Positions 16,845-25,515 of a stretch of 64,000 bases of DNA are shown here, in pieces (within the stretch, counting starts at the first letter, position 1; each line of letters begins with the position of its first letter). The notes below the pieces were generated by a model. That model saw only the letters and a program-made list of their open reading frames with translations. It ran no database searches and was not told the DNA's origin. The stretch comes from Nonomuraea fuscirosea (GTDB lineage: Bacteria; Actinomycetota; Actinomycetes; Streptosporangiales; Streptosporangiaceae): positions 62,001 to 126,000 of the forward strand of contig NZ_PVNG01000022.1 of assembly GCF_003001935.1 (NCBI RefSeq), given 5' to 3'. A program made the position numbers and the translations under genes.

Positions 16845-16878
16845 GAAACCCCAGCTCAACATGTTGAGCTGGGGTTTC
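16845..16878. terminator. Perfect 34-bp palindrome after tRNA-Lys, probable bidirectional terminator
   Basis: The 17-base arm GAAACCCCAGCTCAACA is followed directly by its exact reverse complement, with no loop bases. In RNA it would form a 15-bp stem with a tetraloop. Ending in GGGGTTTC, it is a plausible tRNA terminator that works in both directions. Confidence 0.75.
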
Positions 16879-17119
16879 TCGGTTCTCCAAGAGCGGCGGC
16901 CCTTCGTCGGCCCTGTGCCTGCGTTTGACGTCGGAGAAGCCCGCGATCGAGGTCGCGATCCGTAGCCGACCCTCCGCGCGAGTGCGGAAGTGGTGGCGGT
17001 GCACGAGCCATCATTTCGAGGAAACATGAACTGCTCTCTTGGTTCTCTCGCTGTGTGGCACGATCAGACCTTCCCTCATGCGGAAGATCGACTGCGTGTA
17101 CTCCGGTCGGAGGTGCCTG

Positions 17120-18517
17120 GTGTCAAGGGTTGCCTGCTGGCTGCTGGCCGTCATCACGGTGGCCGGCGCCGTAAGGCCCGCGGCGGCCGAGGTGGTGCCC
17201 GCGCCACGAGATCAGATCGGCGTCTACCACTGGGGGCCGACCGCCGCTGCCTGGCCGGGCACGCCCGACAAGCTGACCTGGGGCGCCGACGCCGTCGCCG
17301 CGCTCGGAAGCCGGACGATCCGCGTCGCGCTGTCCACCCGCGATGACTACAAGGTCAACAACAGCAAGAGCGCGCTGAGCGCGATCGCGGGTCAACCCGC
17401 GTACGCGAAGCTGTTCACCGACTCACGCTTCTCGACCTACCTGCTGACCGTCTACTCGGCGGACGACCTCACCGGCAACTGGTCCGACGGGTACTCGAAG
17501 GCCGAGCAGGACGCCGGACGAGCTGAGATGGCCCAGCTGGGGACATATCTGCTGAAGACTTACCAGAACAAGAAGTTCATCATCCTGAACTGGGAGGGCG
17601 ACAACGCGCTGTCCGCCTTCCCCAGCAGCGACGCCACGGCGTGGGACGGCTATGTGAAGTGGGCGACGGCCCGCGTCCACGGCGTCAGGGACGCGCGCGC
17701 CGCGGTGCCGGCCGCCACCAGCCGCATCTCTTCAGGGCTGGAATTCAACGCGATCAAGCGCCTGGACAGCGGCGCCGCGTGCGACACGACCACCAACAAG
17801 TGCGTCATCAGCTATGTCGCGCCCCGGGTGGACGCCGACTACTACTCCTATTCCTCCTGGCAGTCGCTCGACTCCGACGGCAGCCGCCTGACCCGGGACC
17901 TCACCGTCGCCTACGACCTGGTGTCGGCCACACGTCCGGCCGTGACGCACGCGAACTTCCTCGTCGGCGAATTCGGCGCCGCGCGTGACATCAACGGCGA
18001 ATGCAAGGCCGCTGCCCAGGTCCGCGCCACGGTTGCGGCGCTTGAAGCGTGGGGCGCGTCGTACGGGATCTTCTGGCAGGCCTTCGACAACGATCCAGCC
18101 AGCGGCATCTACGACGGCTTCGGCGCCTACCGCCGTGACCGCTCGCTCTCGCTGTCCGGCCAGACCCTCGAGAACCTGTACGCCACCGGGACACCGACCG
18201 TCCCGGCGGCCACCTGCGCCGCGATCAACGCCGGCGGTGTGGTCAACGGCAAGACGTTCAAGCCCGTCATCCATCCCGGCGACGTGATCTCCATCTTCGG
18301 TTCGGGCTTCTCCGCATCGGGCAACATCGTGTGGATCAAGCAAGGGGCGAAGTCCTACCAGATCAAAGCGGGCAGCCCGTGGTGGCACGAGTCGGCAGGC
18401 CAGATCAACGCCACGCTTCCGGCAGGCGTCGTGACCGGCCGCAACGTCAACGTGTACGTCACGCGCTCCGACGCTCGCGTCTCCAACGGCCAACTCATCG
18501 ACATCACCCCATCCTGA
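17120..18517 (+). CDS. Secreted protein with TIM-barrel-like N-terminus and C-terminal TIG/TIGR03437-type domain
   Basis: 465 residues from GTG 17120, chosen for GGAGG seven bases upstream and because it gives a clean signal peptide (CWLLAVITVAGAVRPAAA). Residues about 30-360 contain GVYHWGPTAAAWPGTPDKLTW, KKFIILNWEGDNALSAF and GASYGIFWQAFDNDP, which suggest a glycosidase-like barrel. Residues about 375-465 (FKPVIHPGDVISIFGSGFS, SAGQINATLPAGV) match the C-terminal domain known mainly from Acidobacteria. The gene lies just downstream of a tRNA and its base composition is slightly lower in GC than its neighbours, compatible with transfer. Enzymatic activity is not proven. Confidence 0.75.
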   Translation: MSRVACWLLAVITVAGAVRPAAAEVVPAPRDQIGVYHWGPTAAAWPGTPDKLTWGADAVAALGSRTIRVALSTRDDYKVNNSKSALSAIAGQPAYAKLFTDSRFSTYLLTVYSADDLTGNWSDGYSKAEQDAGRAEMAQLGTYLLKTYQNKKFIILNWEGDNALSAFPSSDATAWDGYVKWATARVHGVRDARAAVPAATSRISSGLEFNAIKRLDSGAACDTTTNKCVISYVAPRVDADYYSYSSWQSLDSDGSRLTRDLTVAYDLVSATRPAVTHANFLVGEFGAARDINGECKAAAQVRATVAALEAWGASYGIFWQAFDNDPASGIYDGFGAYRRDRSLSLSGQTLENLYATGTPTVPAATCAAINAGGVVNGKTFKPVIHPGDVISIFGSGFSASGNIVWIKQGAKSYQIKAGSPWWHESAGQINATLPAGVVTGRNVNVYVTRSDARVSNGQLIDITPS

Positions 18518-18650
18518 ACGCCGAGCCGGCCTCGGCCATCATGATCCGGCCGTCGCCCGCCGTGCGCATCTCCAAATGCCCGACGGAACCATCGGACATG
18601 GCGACGCGATCGACCTGGGCCCGTGACCGGAGCCGGCGGCTACTCCTGAC
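18504..18650 (-). pseudogene. N-terminal-side fragment of a VOC protein, inverted
   Basis: Read on the minus strand, this stretch gives VDRVAMSDGSVGHLEMRTAG followed by DGRIMMAEAGSAF and a stop. DGSVGHLEMR and GRIMMA resemble the middle strands of VOC proteins (DGxVGHAExR...IMLA). The matching C-terminal part lies next to it on the opposite strand (18651-18928). I infer one VOC gene broken by a small inversion. The fragment is short, so confidence is limited. Confidence 0.4.
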
Positions 18651-18928
18651 GTGAGCGCCACAGCCCGATGGCGGTGACGCGGGAGTCCACGCCCGACTAC
18701 CACGGGCCCCGGCGGCACGCCGAGGAGTGCGAGGCGGCTCGCCGCTGGCTCTCCGTCCCGTACGTGATCGACGGCGTGCTCGTCCACGTGGACGACGTCG
18801 ATGTCCACTACCGGCGGGCCCGCGACGCCGGCGCCCGGATCCTGTCGGAGCCGGAGGCCACCGGCTTCGGCAAGGTCTACCGGGTCGAAGACGCGGAAGG
18901 CCACCGCTGGCTGTTCACCCAGGCGTGA
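18651..18928 (+). pseudogene. C-terminal fragment of a VOC protein
   Basis: The segment encodes TPDYHGPRRHAEECEAARRW, then VLVHVDDVDVHYRRARDAGA and GKVYRVEDAEGHRWLFTQA, the C-terminal two thirds of a VOC protein of the usual 130-residue type. The first strand and metal ligand are missing and an in-frame stop lies at 18647-18649. An ATG at 18668 would yield an 86-residue product, too short for a full VOC fold. It is probably a remnant. Confidence 0.6.
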
Positions 18929-19099
18929 CACGCACCGGCCCACCCCGCGGACGGGCGCGATTTTGGGCTGAACGCGCCCGAGCTCCGGCCTGTGTCTCGG
19001 TAGTCCGGGCGCACCCCCCGGTCCCCTCTGTGCCGAGGCACACGTCCGCATTGCGTCATGCACTCCATGGCCGAGAGGCCCCGGCGCTCGGGGCGCGTT

Positions 19100-19714
19100 T
19101 CAGGAGGCTGGGTTCTGCTCGCCGGTGGCGGTGTAGACCTCCAGGAGGCGTTCCGAGCCGTGCAGGAGGGTTTCGCAGATCAGGTCCGGGTCGAACAGGC
19201 AGCCGGCCGCCATCGCGCCGTCGCGCATCATCACGAAGTGGCGGGCCGCGGCCTCCGCGCCCGGCTTCTGGATCCGGGCCAGCTGCTCCGTGACGGTGTC
19301 CAGGAACCACTGGCGGTGGGCGAGCACGGCCTGGTGTACCGGTGACTCGGGGTCGGGGTATTCGGCGGCGGCGTTGAGGAAGGCGCATCCGCGGAAGCCG
19401 GGGGACTGGATGCCCTGGGCGATGGACGCGCTGATGGCCCTGATGGTGTCGGCCGGGGGCAGGCCGGCGGCGATGACCTCCTCCGCCTGGCCGCGCAGGG
19501 CCCGGTCGGCCTCGTTCAGATAGGCGAGGACGAGTTCTTCCTTGCCGGTGAAGTGCCGGTAGAGGGTGGCCCGGGTGACCTGCGCCTCCATGACGATGCG
19601 ATCGATGCCGACGGAGTGGATGCCCTCCGTGTAGAAGAGCCGCGTGGCCGTGCTGAGCAGCCGGTTTCGGGCTTCGGACGGCCGGGCTTCGGTGGGGCTG
19701 CGCATGTCCGTCAT
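19100..19714 (-). CDS. TetR/AcrR family regulator
   Basis: 204 residues if started at ATG 19714; ATG 19705 is equally possible. The HTH (LLSTATRLFYTEGIHSVGID, QVTRATLYRHFTGKEELVLAYL) is followed by a C-terminal domain with SPGFRGCAFLNAAAEYPDP, typical of the TetR_C subfamily near efflux or redox genes. Two 17-bp direct repeats in the divergent promoter, one overlapping a TTGACA box, make it the likely repressor of the following DUF308/flavoprotein operon and of itself. Confidence 0.9.
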   Translation of the reverse strand: MTDMRSPTEARPSEARNRLLSTATRLFYTEGIHSVGIDRIVMEAQVTRATLYRHFTGKEELVLAYLNEADRALRGQAEEVIAAGLPPADTIRAISASIAQGIQSPGFRGCAFLNAAAEYPDPESPVHQAVLAHRQWFLDTVTEQLARIQKPGAEAAARHFVMMRDGAMAAGCLFDPDLICETLLHGSERLLEVYTATGEQNPAS

Positions 19715-19722
19715 TCTAGCGG

Positions 19723-19791
19723 TAGAACGTTCGGTCTTGACAGTGCTCGCGCGACGGGACCATACTCGGGGCGATAGAACGTTCGGTCTTG
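19723..19791. promoter_or_regulatory. Promoter flanked by two TetR operators
   Basis: The 17-bp sequence TAGAACGTTCGGTCTTG occurs at 19723-19739 and 19775-19791. Each contains the imperfect palindrome AGA-N-CG-NN-CG-N-TCT. Between them are TTGACA (19737-19742) and CATACT (19761-19766), 18 bp apart, a good promoter for the plus-strand operon. Confidence 0.8.
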
Positions 19792-19817
19792 TGGAAATCC
19801 CCACGGAAAGGCTCGTC

Positions 19818-20378
19818 ATGAGCGCCATCGCTGCTTCATCCGGCATCTCCACCACCGCGTCCGCACTGCGGCGGCTCTACTTCGTCCGCTTCGCGTTCGC
19901 CATCATCTGGGCCCTCGTGATGTTCACCACCGCGATGAACCTGGGACCGCTCGCGGTCACCCTGCTGGTGCTCTACCCCCTGTTCGACGTCGGCGCCGCC
20001 ATCGTGGACGCCCGCTCGTCCCGCTCCACCGGATCGCCGACGCTCCTGTACGTGAACGTCGCGGTCAGCTCGATCACCGCCATCGCCGTCGCCGTCGCGA
20101 GCACCTCCGGCATCCCCGCGGTCCTGCGCGTGTGGGGCGCCTGGGCGATCGTGGCCGGGCTGGTCCAGCTCATCGTGGCCGTCCCCCGCCGCAAGATGGG
20201 CGGCCAGTGGCCGATGATCCTCAGCGGCGGCATCTCCGTCCTCGCCGGCTCCTCGTTCATCCTCGGCGCCTCCGCCGCCAACCCGACGCTGGCCAACGCG
20301 GCCGGCTACGCCATCCCCGGCGGCATCTTCTTCCTCATCTCGGCCCTGCGTCTCGGCCGCGCCGCGAAGGGCAAGTGA
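19818..20378 (+). CDS. DUF308-like integral membrane protein
   Basis: 186 residues with six predicted membrane segments, including FAFAIIWALVMFTTAM, LLVLYPLFDVGAAIVDA and GGISVLAGSSFILGASA. The layout resembles DUF308/HdeD-type small membrane proteins, sometimes linked to acid or redox stress. GGAAAGG precedes the ATG. It is the first gene of an operon with the flavoprotein reductase one base after its stop, controlled by the divergent TetR. Function unknown. Confidence 0.75.
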   Translation: MSAIAASSGISTTASALRRLYFVRFAFAIIWALVMFTTAMNLGPLAVTLLVLYPLFDVGAAIVDARSSRSTGSPTLLYVNVAVSSITAIAVAVASTSGIPAVLRVWGAWAIVAGLVQLIVAVPRRKMGGQWPMILSGGISVLAGSSFILGASAANPTLANAAGYAIPGGIFFLISALRLGRAAKGK

Positions 20379-20379
20379 C

Positions 20380-21819
20380 ATGAGCGAGCACACCTACGAC
20401 GTCATCGTTCTCGGAGCCGGCCCTGTCGGCGAGAACGTCGCCGACCGGGCGGTGCAGGGCGGGCTGAGCGCCGCCATCGTCGAACGCGAGCTGGTCGGCG
20501 GAGAATGCTCCTACTGGGCCTGCATGCCGACCAAGGCCCTGCTGCGCAGCGCGGCGGCGTTAAGGGCGGCGCGGCAGCTGCCCGGAGCGCGTGAGGCGGT
20601 GACCGGTGAGCTCGACGCGGCCGCGGTGCTGGGCCGGCGCGACTCCTTCGCCTCGCACTGGAAGGACGACGGCCAGGTGGCCTGGCTCGAATCGGCCGGT
20701 ATCGCCCTGCACAGGGGCCAGGGCCGGATCGTGGCCGAGAAGACGGTCGAGGTCACCGGCGCCGACGGCGTCCAGGTCACGTTGAGGGCGCGGCACGCGG
20801 TGGTCGTCGCGACCGGGACCGGCGCGCTGGTGCCCGACCTGCCCGGCCTGCGCGAGGCCGCCCCGTGGACCAGCAGGGAGGCGGCCGCCGCGGCCGCGGT
20901 CCCCGGCCGGCTCGCGATCATCGGCGGTGGCGTGGTGGCCTCGGAGATGGCGACCGCCTACGCCGCGCTCGGCTCCACGGTGACGATGCTGGCCCGCGAC
21001 GGCGTGCTGCCGCAGGCCGAGCCGTTCGCCGGAGAGCGGGTCACCGAGGCGCTGCGTGAGGCCGGCGTCTCGGTGCGCCTCGGCGCGGAGGCCGCGTCGG
21101 TGCACCGCGACGAGACCGGAACGGTGCGCATCACCACGGCCGACGGCGGTCAGGTCGAGGCGGACGAGGTCCTGGTGGCGGTCGGCCGTACGCCGAACAC
21201 CCAGGACATCGGCCTCGGCGCCGTCGGCCTGAAGCCGGGCGCCTGGCTCACGGTGGACGACACGCTGCGGGTGCTCGGAGCGGACGGGACCCCGGTCGGG
21301 GACGGCTGGCTGTACGCGGCCGGCGACGTCAACCACCGGGTGCTGCTCACCCACCAGGGCAAGTACCAGGCCCGCGCGGCCGGCGACGTCATCGTGGCGC
21401 GGGCGAAGGGCGAGGCGGTCGACGACGGCCGCTGGGGCCGGCACGTGGCCACGGCCGACGAGCGCGCGGTGCCCCAGGTCGTCTTCACCGACCCGGAGCT
21501 CGCGTCGGTGGGGCTGACCGCGGCCGCCGCCGAGGCCGCCGGGATCAGGACCCGCGTCGTCGACTACGACCTCGGCGCCGTGGCCGGCTCCTCGCTGCAC
21601 GCCGACGGCTACCGGGGGCACGCCCGCATGGTCGTCGACGAGGACCGCAAGGTGATCGTCGGCTTCACGCTCGTCGGCCCGGACACCGCCGAGCTGCTGC
21701 ACGCCGCGACGATCGCGGTCGTCGGCGAGGTGCCGCTGGACCGGCTGTGGCACGCGGTCCCGTCGTACCCCACGATCTCCGAGGTGTGGCTGCGGCTGCT
21801 GGAGACGTACGGCCGCTGA
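20380..21819 (+). CDS. FAD-dependent pyridine nucleotide-disulfide oxidoreductase (mercuric reductase/dihydrolipoyl dehydrogenase-like)
   Basis: 479 residues. FAD motif VIVLGAGPVGENVADRA, redox-active disulfide region GGECSYWACMPTKALLR with Cys-x4-Cys spacing, NAD(P)-binding LAIIGGGVVASEMATAYAALG at about residue 180, and the FAD motif GWLYAAGDVNHRVLLTHQGKYQ. The C-terminal dimerisation domain ends with HAVPSYPTISEVWLRLLE, retaining His-Pro-equivalent residues (HAVPSYPT). There is no N-terminal heavy-metal domain, so a quinone or disulfide reductase role is more likely than mercury reduction. One TTA leucine codon lies at 20560. Confidence 0.88.
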   Translation: MSEHTYDVIVLGAGPVGENVADRAVQGGLSAAIVERELVGGECSYWACMPTKALLRSAAALRAARQLPGAREAVTGELDAAAVLGRRDSFASHWKDDGQVAWLESAGIALHRGQGRIVAEKTVEVTGADGVQVTLRARHAVVVATGTGALVPDLPGLREAAPWTSREAAAAAAVPGRLAIIGGGVVASEMATAYAALGSTVTMLARDGVLPQAEPFAGERVTEALREAGVSVRLGAEAASVHRDETGTVRITTADGGQVEADEVLVAVGRTPNTQDIGLGAVGLKPGAWLTVDDTLRVLGADGTPVGDGWLYAAGDVNHRVLLTHQGKYQARAAGDVIVARAKGEAVDDGRWGRHVATADERAVPQVVFTDPELASVGLTAAAAEAAGIRTRVVDYDLGAVAGSSLHADGYRGHARMVVDEDRKVIVGFTLVGPDTAELLHAATIAVVGEVPLDRLWHAVPSYPTISEVWLRLLETYGR

Positions 21820-21834
21820 TCGGCACGGCACCCC

Positions 21835-21895
21835 GCGAGCCCTCGGGGTGGCTCGCGACCGTGGTAGAGGCCCAGGCCAGGACGGCCTGGGCCTT
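21835..21895 (+). terminator. Two consecutive stem-loops after the reductase gene
   Basis: GCGAGCC/GGCTCGC (21835-21856) is followed by an 11-bp stem AGGCCCAGGCC/GGCCTGGGCCT with a five-base loop (21868-21894) ending in TT. The double hairpin probably stops transcription from both the reductase operon and the opposing remnant. Confidence 0.65.
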
Positions 21896-21902
21896 ACCGT
21901 CG

Positions 21903-22368
21903 TCAGCTCGCGGCCGGCCCGATGCCGTCCAGGGCGAACGTCCTGTTCCCCTCCTTCACCCAGGCCCGGCGGAATCGCCATGTGCGGCGCGTCGTGGACG
22001 TCGTTGTAGCGGAACGTGTTGCCGACGCCGTACATGTAGCCGGCCGGCGTGTACGTGGCCAGCTTCGAGAAGTCGTAGATCTCGTTGTGCTCCACCACGT
22101 GGTCACCGCGTTCGGGCGAGTCGCGGTCGCCGCCCGCGGTGAAGACGCCGCCGCCGCCCAGGTCGTGCAGCCTGCTGTTGACGACGCGGTTGCGGACGAC
22201 GCCCGGCCTGCGTTCGCTGGTCCGGCCGGTCAGGGCGTCGCGGGCGCGTTCAATCGTGGCGAGCGGGTCTTCCTCGGTGCCGGTGGCGTCGTCCTTGCTG
22301 GTCTTGGCGACGTACACGGAACCGTGACGCCCGCGTGGCGCGAGTTCAATGGTTTGACCAACCGACAT
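21903..22368 (-). pseudogene. Truncated, frameshifted right-handed beta-helix protein
   Basis: The minus strand encodes GSVYVAKTSKDDATGTEEDP and ATIERARDAL, a typical N-terminus of parallel beta-helix proteins. It then jumps to RNRVVNSRLHDLGGGGVFTA and VVEHNEIYDFSKLATYT, NTFRYNDVHDAPHMAIP. After that a frameshift near 21960 separates it from the C-terminal GNRTFALDGIGPAAS in another frame. Length (about 155 codons) is far below the usual 400-600, and no signal peptide remains. It is the decayed remainder of a pectate-lyase-like or poly-saccharide-active gene. Confidence 0.7.
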
Positions 22369-22455
22369 GCAATGACGTAACCCGATATATGCCGATTCAT
22401 CGGCCGTGCCGCTCGGATAAGGTGATCAACCGGAAGCATCGGGAGGGCTGCCACC

Positions 22456-25416
22456 ATGGAGTTCGCCGTTCTGGGCCCCCTGCGCGCGCACGGACCCGAC
22501 GGACCCGTGCACCTCAGCGCCAAGCAGCGGGCCGTCCTAGCCACCCTGCTCATGCACCCCCGCGTCGTGGTCTCCACCGAGCGCCTGATCGCCGCCGTCT
22601 GGGACGATCCGCCCAGGTCCGCCGTCGCCAACGTGCAGACCTACCTCTCCCAGCTCCGCCACGCCCTGCGCGGCACCTCGCTGCGCCTGCGCACCGAGTC
22701 CTCCGGGTACGCCTGCGAACTGCCGCCCGACCAGCTCGACCTGCTGGCGTTCGAGGAGGCGGTGCGCCGGGCCAGGCGGGCCAGGGAGGCGGGGGAGCGG
22801 CAGGCCGCCGAGCGCGCCTACGGCGAGGCGGTGGCGCTGTGGCAGGGCAGCCCGGCCGAGGACGCCAGGCTCGGCGGCGTGATGGCCGCCAGGATCGCCG
22901 AGCTGGAGGAGCAGCTCGTCCTGGCCAGGTCCGAGTGGATCGACGTACGGCTCGAACTCGGGCGGGACGACCTCGTGGCCGAGCTGCGCACCGTGGTCGC
23001 CGCCCATCCGCTGCGCGAGCGGTCGTGGGCGCAGCTCATGCTCGCCCTGCACCGCAGCGGCCGGCGCAGCGAGGCGCTCGACGCCTTCCGCGAGGCCCGC
23101 GCGCTGCTCGCCGGCGAACTCGGCATCGAGCCGGGCCCCGAGCTGGCCGAGCTGCACGCCGCGCTGCTGGCCGGGGACCCGGCGCTGAGCGTACGCCCGG
23201 GCGCGCCGGCGTTCCTGGGTCCTTCGTGCCAGCTGCCCGCCGACACCTCCGACTTCGTCGGCCGCGAGGCCGAGCTGGAAGTGCTGCTCACGGCGGCGCG
23301 GGCGCGGCGGGAGCGCGGCTCACCGCCGATCGTCGTCGTCTCCGGCCTGCCCGGCGTCGGCAAGACGACGCTGACCGTGCACGCCGCCCACCGGTTACGC
23401 GCCGACTACCCCGACGGGCAGGTCTTCCTGCGGCTCGGCCGCGACGCCGCCGGGCCGCGCCGTCCCGCCGACCTGCTCAGCGAGCTGCTGCGCTCGCTCG
23501 GCGTGGACGGCACGCTCATCCCGGAGCACCTGGAGGAACGGGCCAGGCTGCTGCGCCAGCGCCTGGCCGACCTCGCGGTGCTCATCGTGCTCGACGACGC
23601 CCAGGACGAGACCCAGGTACGCCCCCTGCTGCCCGGCACGGCCCGGTGCTGCGTGCTGGTCACCTCCAGGTCGCGCCTGCCCGTGCTGGAAGGCGCCACC
23701 CGGTTACCGCTGGACCTGCCCGGCGAGGACGACGCCCGGCTGCTGCTCGAACGGATCGCCGGCGGGGCCCGGCTGGGGGCCGCGCCGGACGCCGAGCTGG
23801 ACATCCTGCGCGCCTGCGGCATGCTGCCGCTGGCGATCAGGGTGGCGGGGGCGCGGCTGGCCATCCGCCCCGCCTGGCCGGTCCGCGAGTTCGCCGGCCG
23901 GCTCGCCGACCGGCGGCTGGACGAGCTGGTCGTGGGCGGGCTCGACGTCCGCGGCACGTTCGGCGGCAGCTACGCCGCCCTGCCCGAGCCGGCCCGGCGC
24001 GCGTTCCGGCTGATCGGGCTGGCGGACCTGGGCAGCATCGCGGAATGGTCGGCCGCCGCGCTGCTCGGCCGCACCGGCCTGGAGGCGGACGCGGCGCTGG
24101 AGACCCTGGTCGCGGCGGGCATGCTCGACTCCAGGGAGATCGACGAAGCCGGGCAGCCGCGTTACCGCCTGCACGACCTGCTGCGCGTCTACGCCGAGGA
24201 ACGCGCCCTGGCCGAGGACAGTCCCGAGGAGCGACGGGCCGCGCTGGGACGTCACGTGCTGGAGTGCCTGCGCCGGATCAGGGCGGCCACCAGCGACCTA
24301 CCCATCCCGACCGCGCCGCCGTACCTGCTGGAGAAGCCCGAGCCGCTGCCGGAGGGCGCCGGCATCGGCTGGCTGACGGCCGAGCGCAGGACGCTCGTCC
24401 ACAGCGTCTCGGCCGCGGTCGAGCTCGGGCTGGTCGCGGAGGCGGCCGAGCTGGCGCACCACCTGTCGGCGTACCTGAACCTCGAAGGCTTCCTCGACGA
24501 CGTCGAGCGGACGCAGCGGGCCGTGATCGCGGCCGCCCGCGACGAGCGCACCGCGCTGCGGGCGGAGCTGCTGCTGGCGGGGGTGCCGCTGTCACGTGGC
24601 GCCTTCGGCACGGCCGGGGATCACTTCAGCCGGCTGTACGACGGCTTCCAGCGGATCGGGGACCGGCACGGGGCCGCGTACGCGCTGATCAACCGGGCGG
24701 CCTGCCACCACGGGGCCGGGCTGATGGACGAGGCGCTCGACGACGCCCAGCGGGCCATCGGCCTGCTGGAGGAGCTGGGCGACACCGGCGGGCTGGACTA
24801 CGCCTGGACCTGGCCGATCTGGATCCACATGGAGCTGGGACGGCACGCCGAGGCCAGGCGGCTCTGCCAGGACCGGCTGGCCGGGGCCGGCGACGACCGG
24901 CGGGTGCGCGGCGACCTGCTGCGGGCGCTGGGCACGGCCTGCTACCTGAGCGGTGAGGCGGCCGAGGCGGTCCGCTACTACCGGGAGAGCTTGCTGATCA
25001 GCGAGGTCATCGGGCACCGGGTGGCGGCCGGCAAGGTGCTGCGCCGGCTGGGCGAGGCGTTAGGGGCGCTCGGGCGCTTCGACGAGGCCGTGGACGCGCT
25101 CGACGGGGCCCGCTCGCTCTTCCGCGAGAGCGGGGACGGGCTGGGGGAGGCGCTGGCCACGTACGCGCTCGGGGAGGTGCGGCTGCGTCAGGAGCGGGCG
25201 GCGGAAGCGCTCGCGCTGCTGGCCGGCGCGTACGAGCGGCTCGGGCCGGACGGGCCGCCCGTGTGGCGGGCCCGGGTGCTCAGGGAGCTCGGCCGGGCGC
25301 ACGCCGGGGTGGGGGAACGCGAGCGGGCGGAGGCGGTGTGGCGGGAGGCGCTGCGGCTGTTCGAACACGGGCCGGAGGCCGCCCAGGTGTCCGCCTACCT
25401 CGCCGATTCCGCGTGA
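22456..25416 (+). CDS. SARP-family (AfsR/BTAD) regulator with NB-ARC and TPR domains
   Basis: 986 residues. N-terminal OmpR-type winged helix (about 1-95: FAVLGPLRAHGPDGPVHL, ANVQTYLSQLRHALRG), bacterial transcriptional activation domain (about 96-245), NB-ARC ATPase with Walker A SGLPGVGKTTL near 297 and Walker B VLIVLDDAQ near 375, then TPR-like repeats to the end. AfsR-type SARPs activate secondary-metabolite operons by binding 11-bp-spaced direct repeats. The gene has three TTA codons (23395, 23704, 25060), suggesting bldA dependence. It converges with the peptide operon whose promoter carries matching repeats. Confidence 0.93.
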   Translation: MEFAVLGPLRAHGPDGPVHLSAKQRAVLATLLMHPRVVVSTERLIAAVWDDPPRSAVANVQTYLSQLRHALRGTSLRLRTESSGYACELPPDQLDLLAFEEAVRRARRAREAGERQAAERAYGEAVALWQGSPAEDARLGGVMAARIAELEEQLVLARSEWIDVRLELGRDDLVAELRTVVAAHPLRERSWAQLMLALHRSGRRSEALDAFREARALLAGELGIEPGPELAELHAALLAGDPALSVRPGAPAFLGPSCQLPADTSDFVGREAELEVLLTAARARRERGSPPIVVVSGLPGVGKTTLTVHAAHRLRADYPDGQVFLRLGRDAAGPRRPADLLSELLRSLGVDGTLIPEHLEERARLLRQRLADLAVLIVLDDAQDETQVRPLLPGTARCCVLVTSRSRLPVLEGATRLPLDLPGEDDARLLLERIAGGARLGAAPDAELDILRACGMLPLAIRVAGARLAIRPAWPVREFAGRLADRRLDELVVGGLDVRGTFGGSYAALPEPARRAFRLIGLADLGSIAEWSAAALLGRTGLEADAALETLVAAGMLDSREIDEAGQPRYRLHDLLRVYAEERALAEDSPEERRAALGRHVLECLRRIRAATSDLPIPTAPPYLLEKPEPLPEGAGIGWLTAERRTLVHSVSAAVELGLVAEAAELAHHLSAYLNLEGFLDDVERTQRAVIAAARDERTALRAELLLAGVPLSRGAFGTAGDHFSRLYDGFQRIGDRHGAAYALINRAACHHGAGLMDEALDDAQRAIGLLEELGDTGGLDYAWTWPIWIHMELGRHAEARRLCQDRLAGAGDDRRVRGDLLRALGTACYLSGEAAEAVRYYRESLLISEVIGHRVAAGKVLRRLGEALGALGRFDEAVDALDGARSLFRESGDGLGEALATYALGEVRLRQERAAEALALLAGAYERLGPDGPPVWRARVLRELGRAHAGVGERERAEAVWREALRLFEHGPEAAQVSAYLADSA

Positions 25417-25428
25417 CGTGTACGCACG

Positions 25429-25515
25429 CCCTGCCCGACCGGCTGCGGCGCTCGCGGACGGCTCACTCGACCGGCCGCAGTGCCCGCGGGCGGCTCACTC
25501 GACCGGCTGCAGGAA
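25429..25515 (-). repeat. 32-bp repeat carrying the stop codon of the GxGD protein gene
   Basis: Units begin at 25429 (degenerate), 25461 and 25493. The last two share GCTCACTCGACCGGC; on the minus strand both contain the TGA stop (25465-25463 and 25497-25495). The final unit runs into the coding sequence. The array lies between the convergent SARP and GxGD genes. Confidence 0.85.

Noticed and set aside
16783..17027. Minus-strand ORFs ending in PPGTRTPDPLIKSQLL and RQGLEPRTR
   Set aside because: They are antisense to tRNA-Lys. The GTRTPDPLIKSQ-type peptide is a well-known false translation of tRNA genes.
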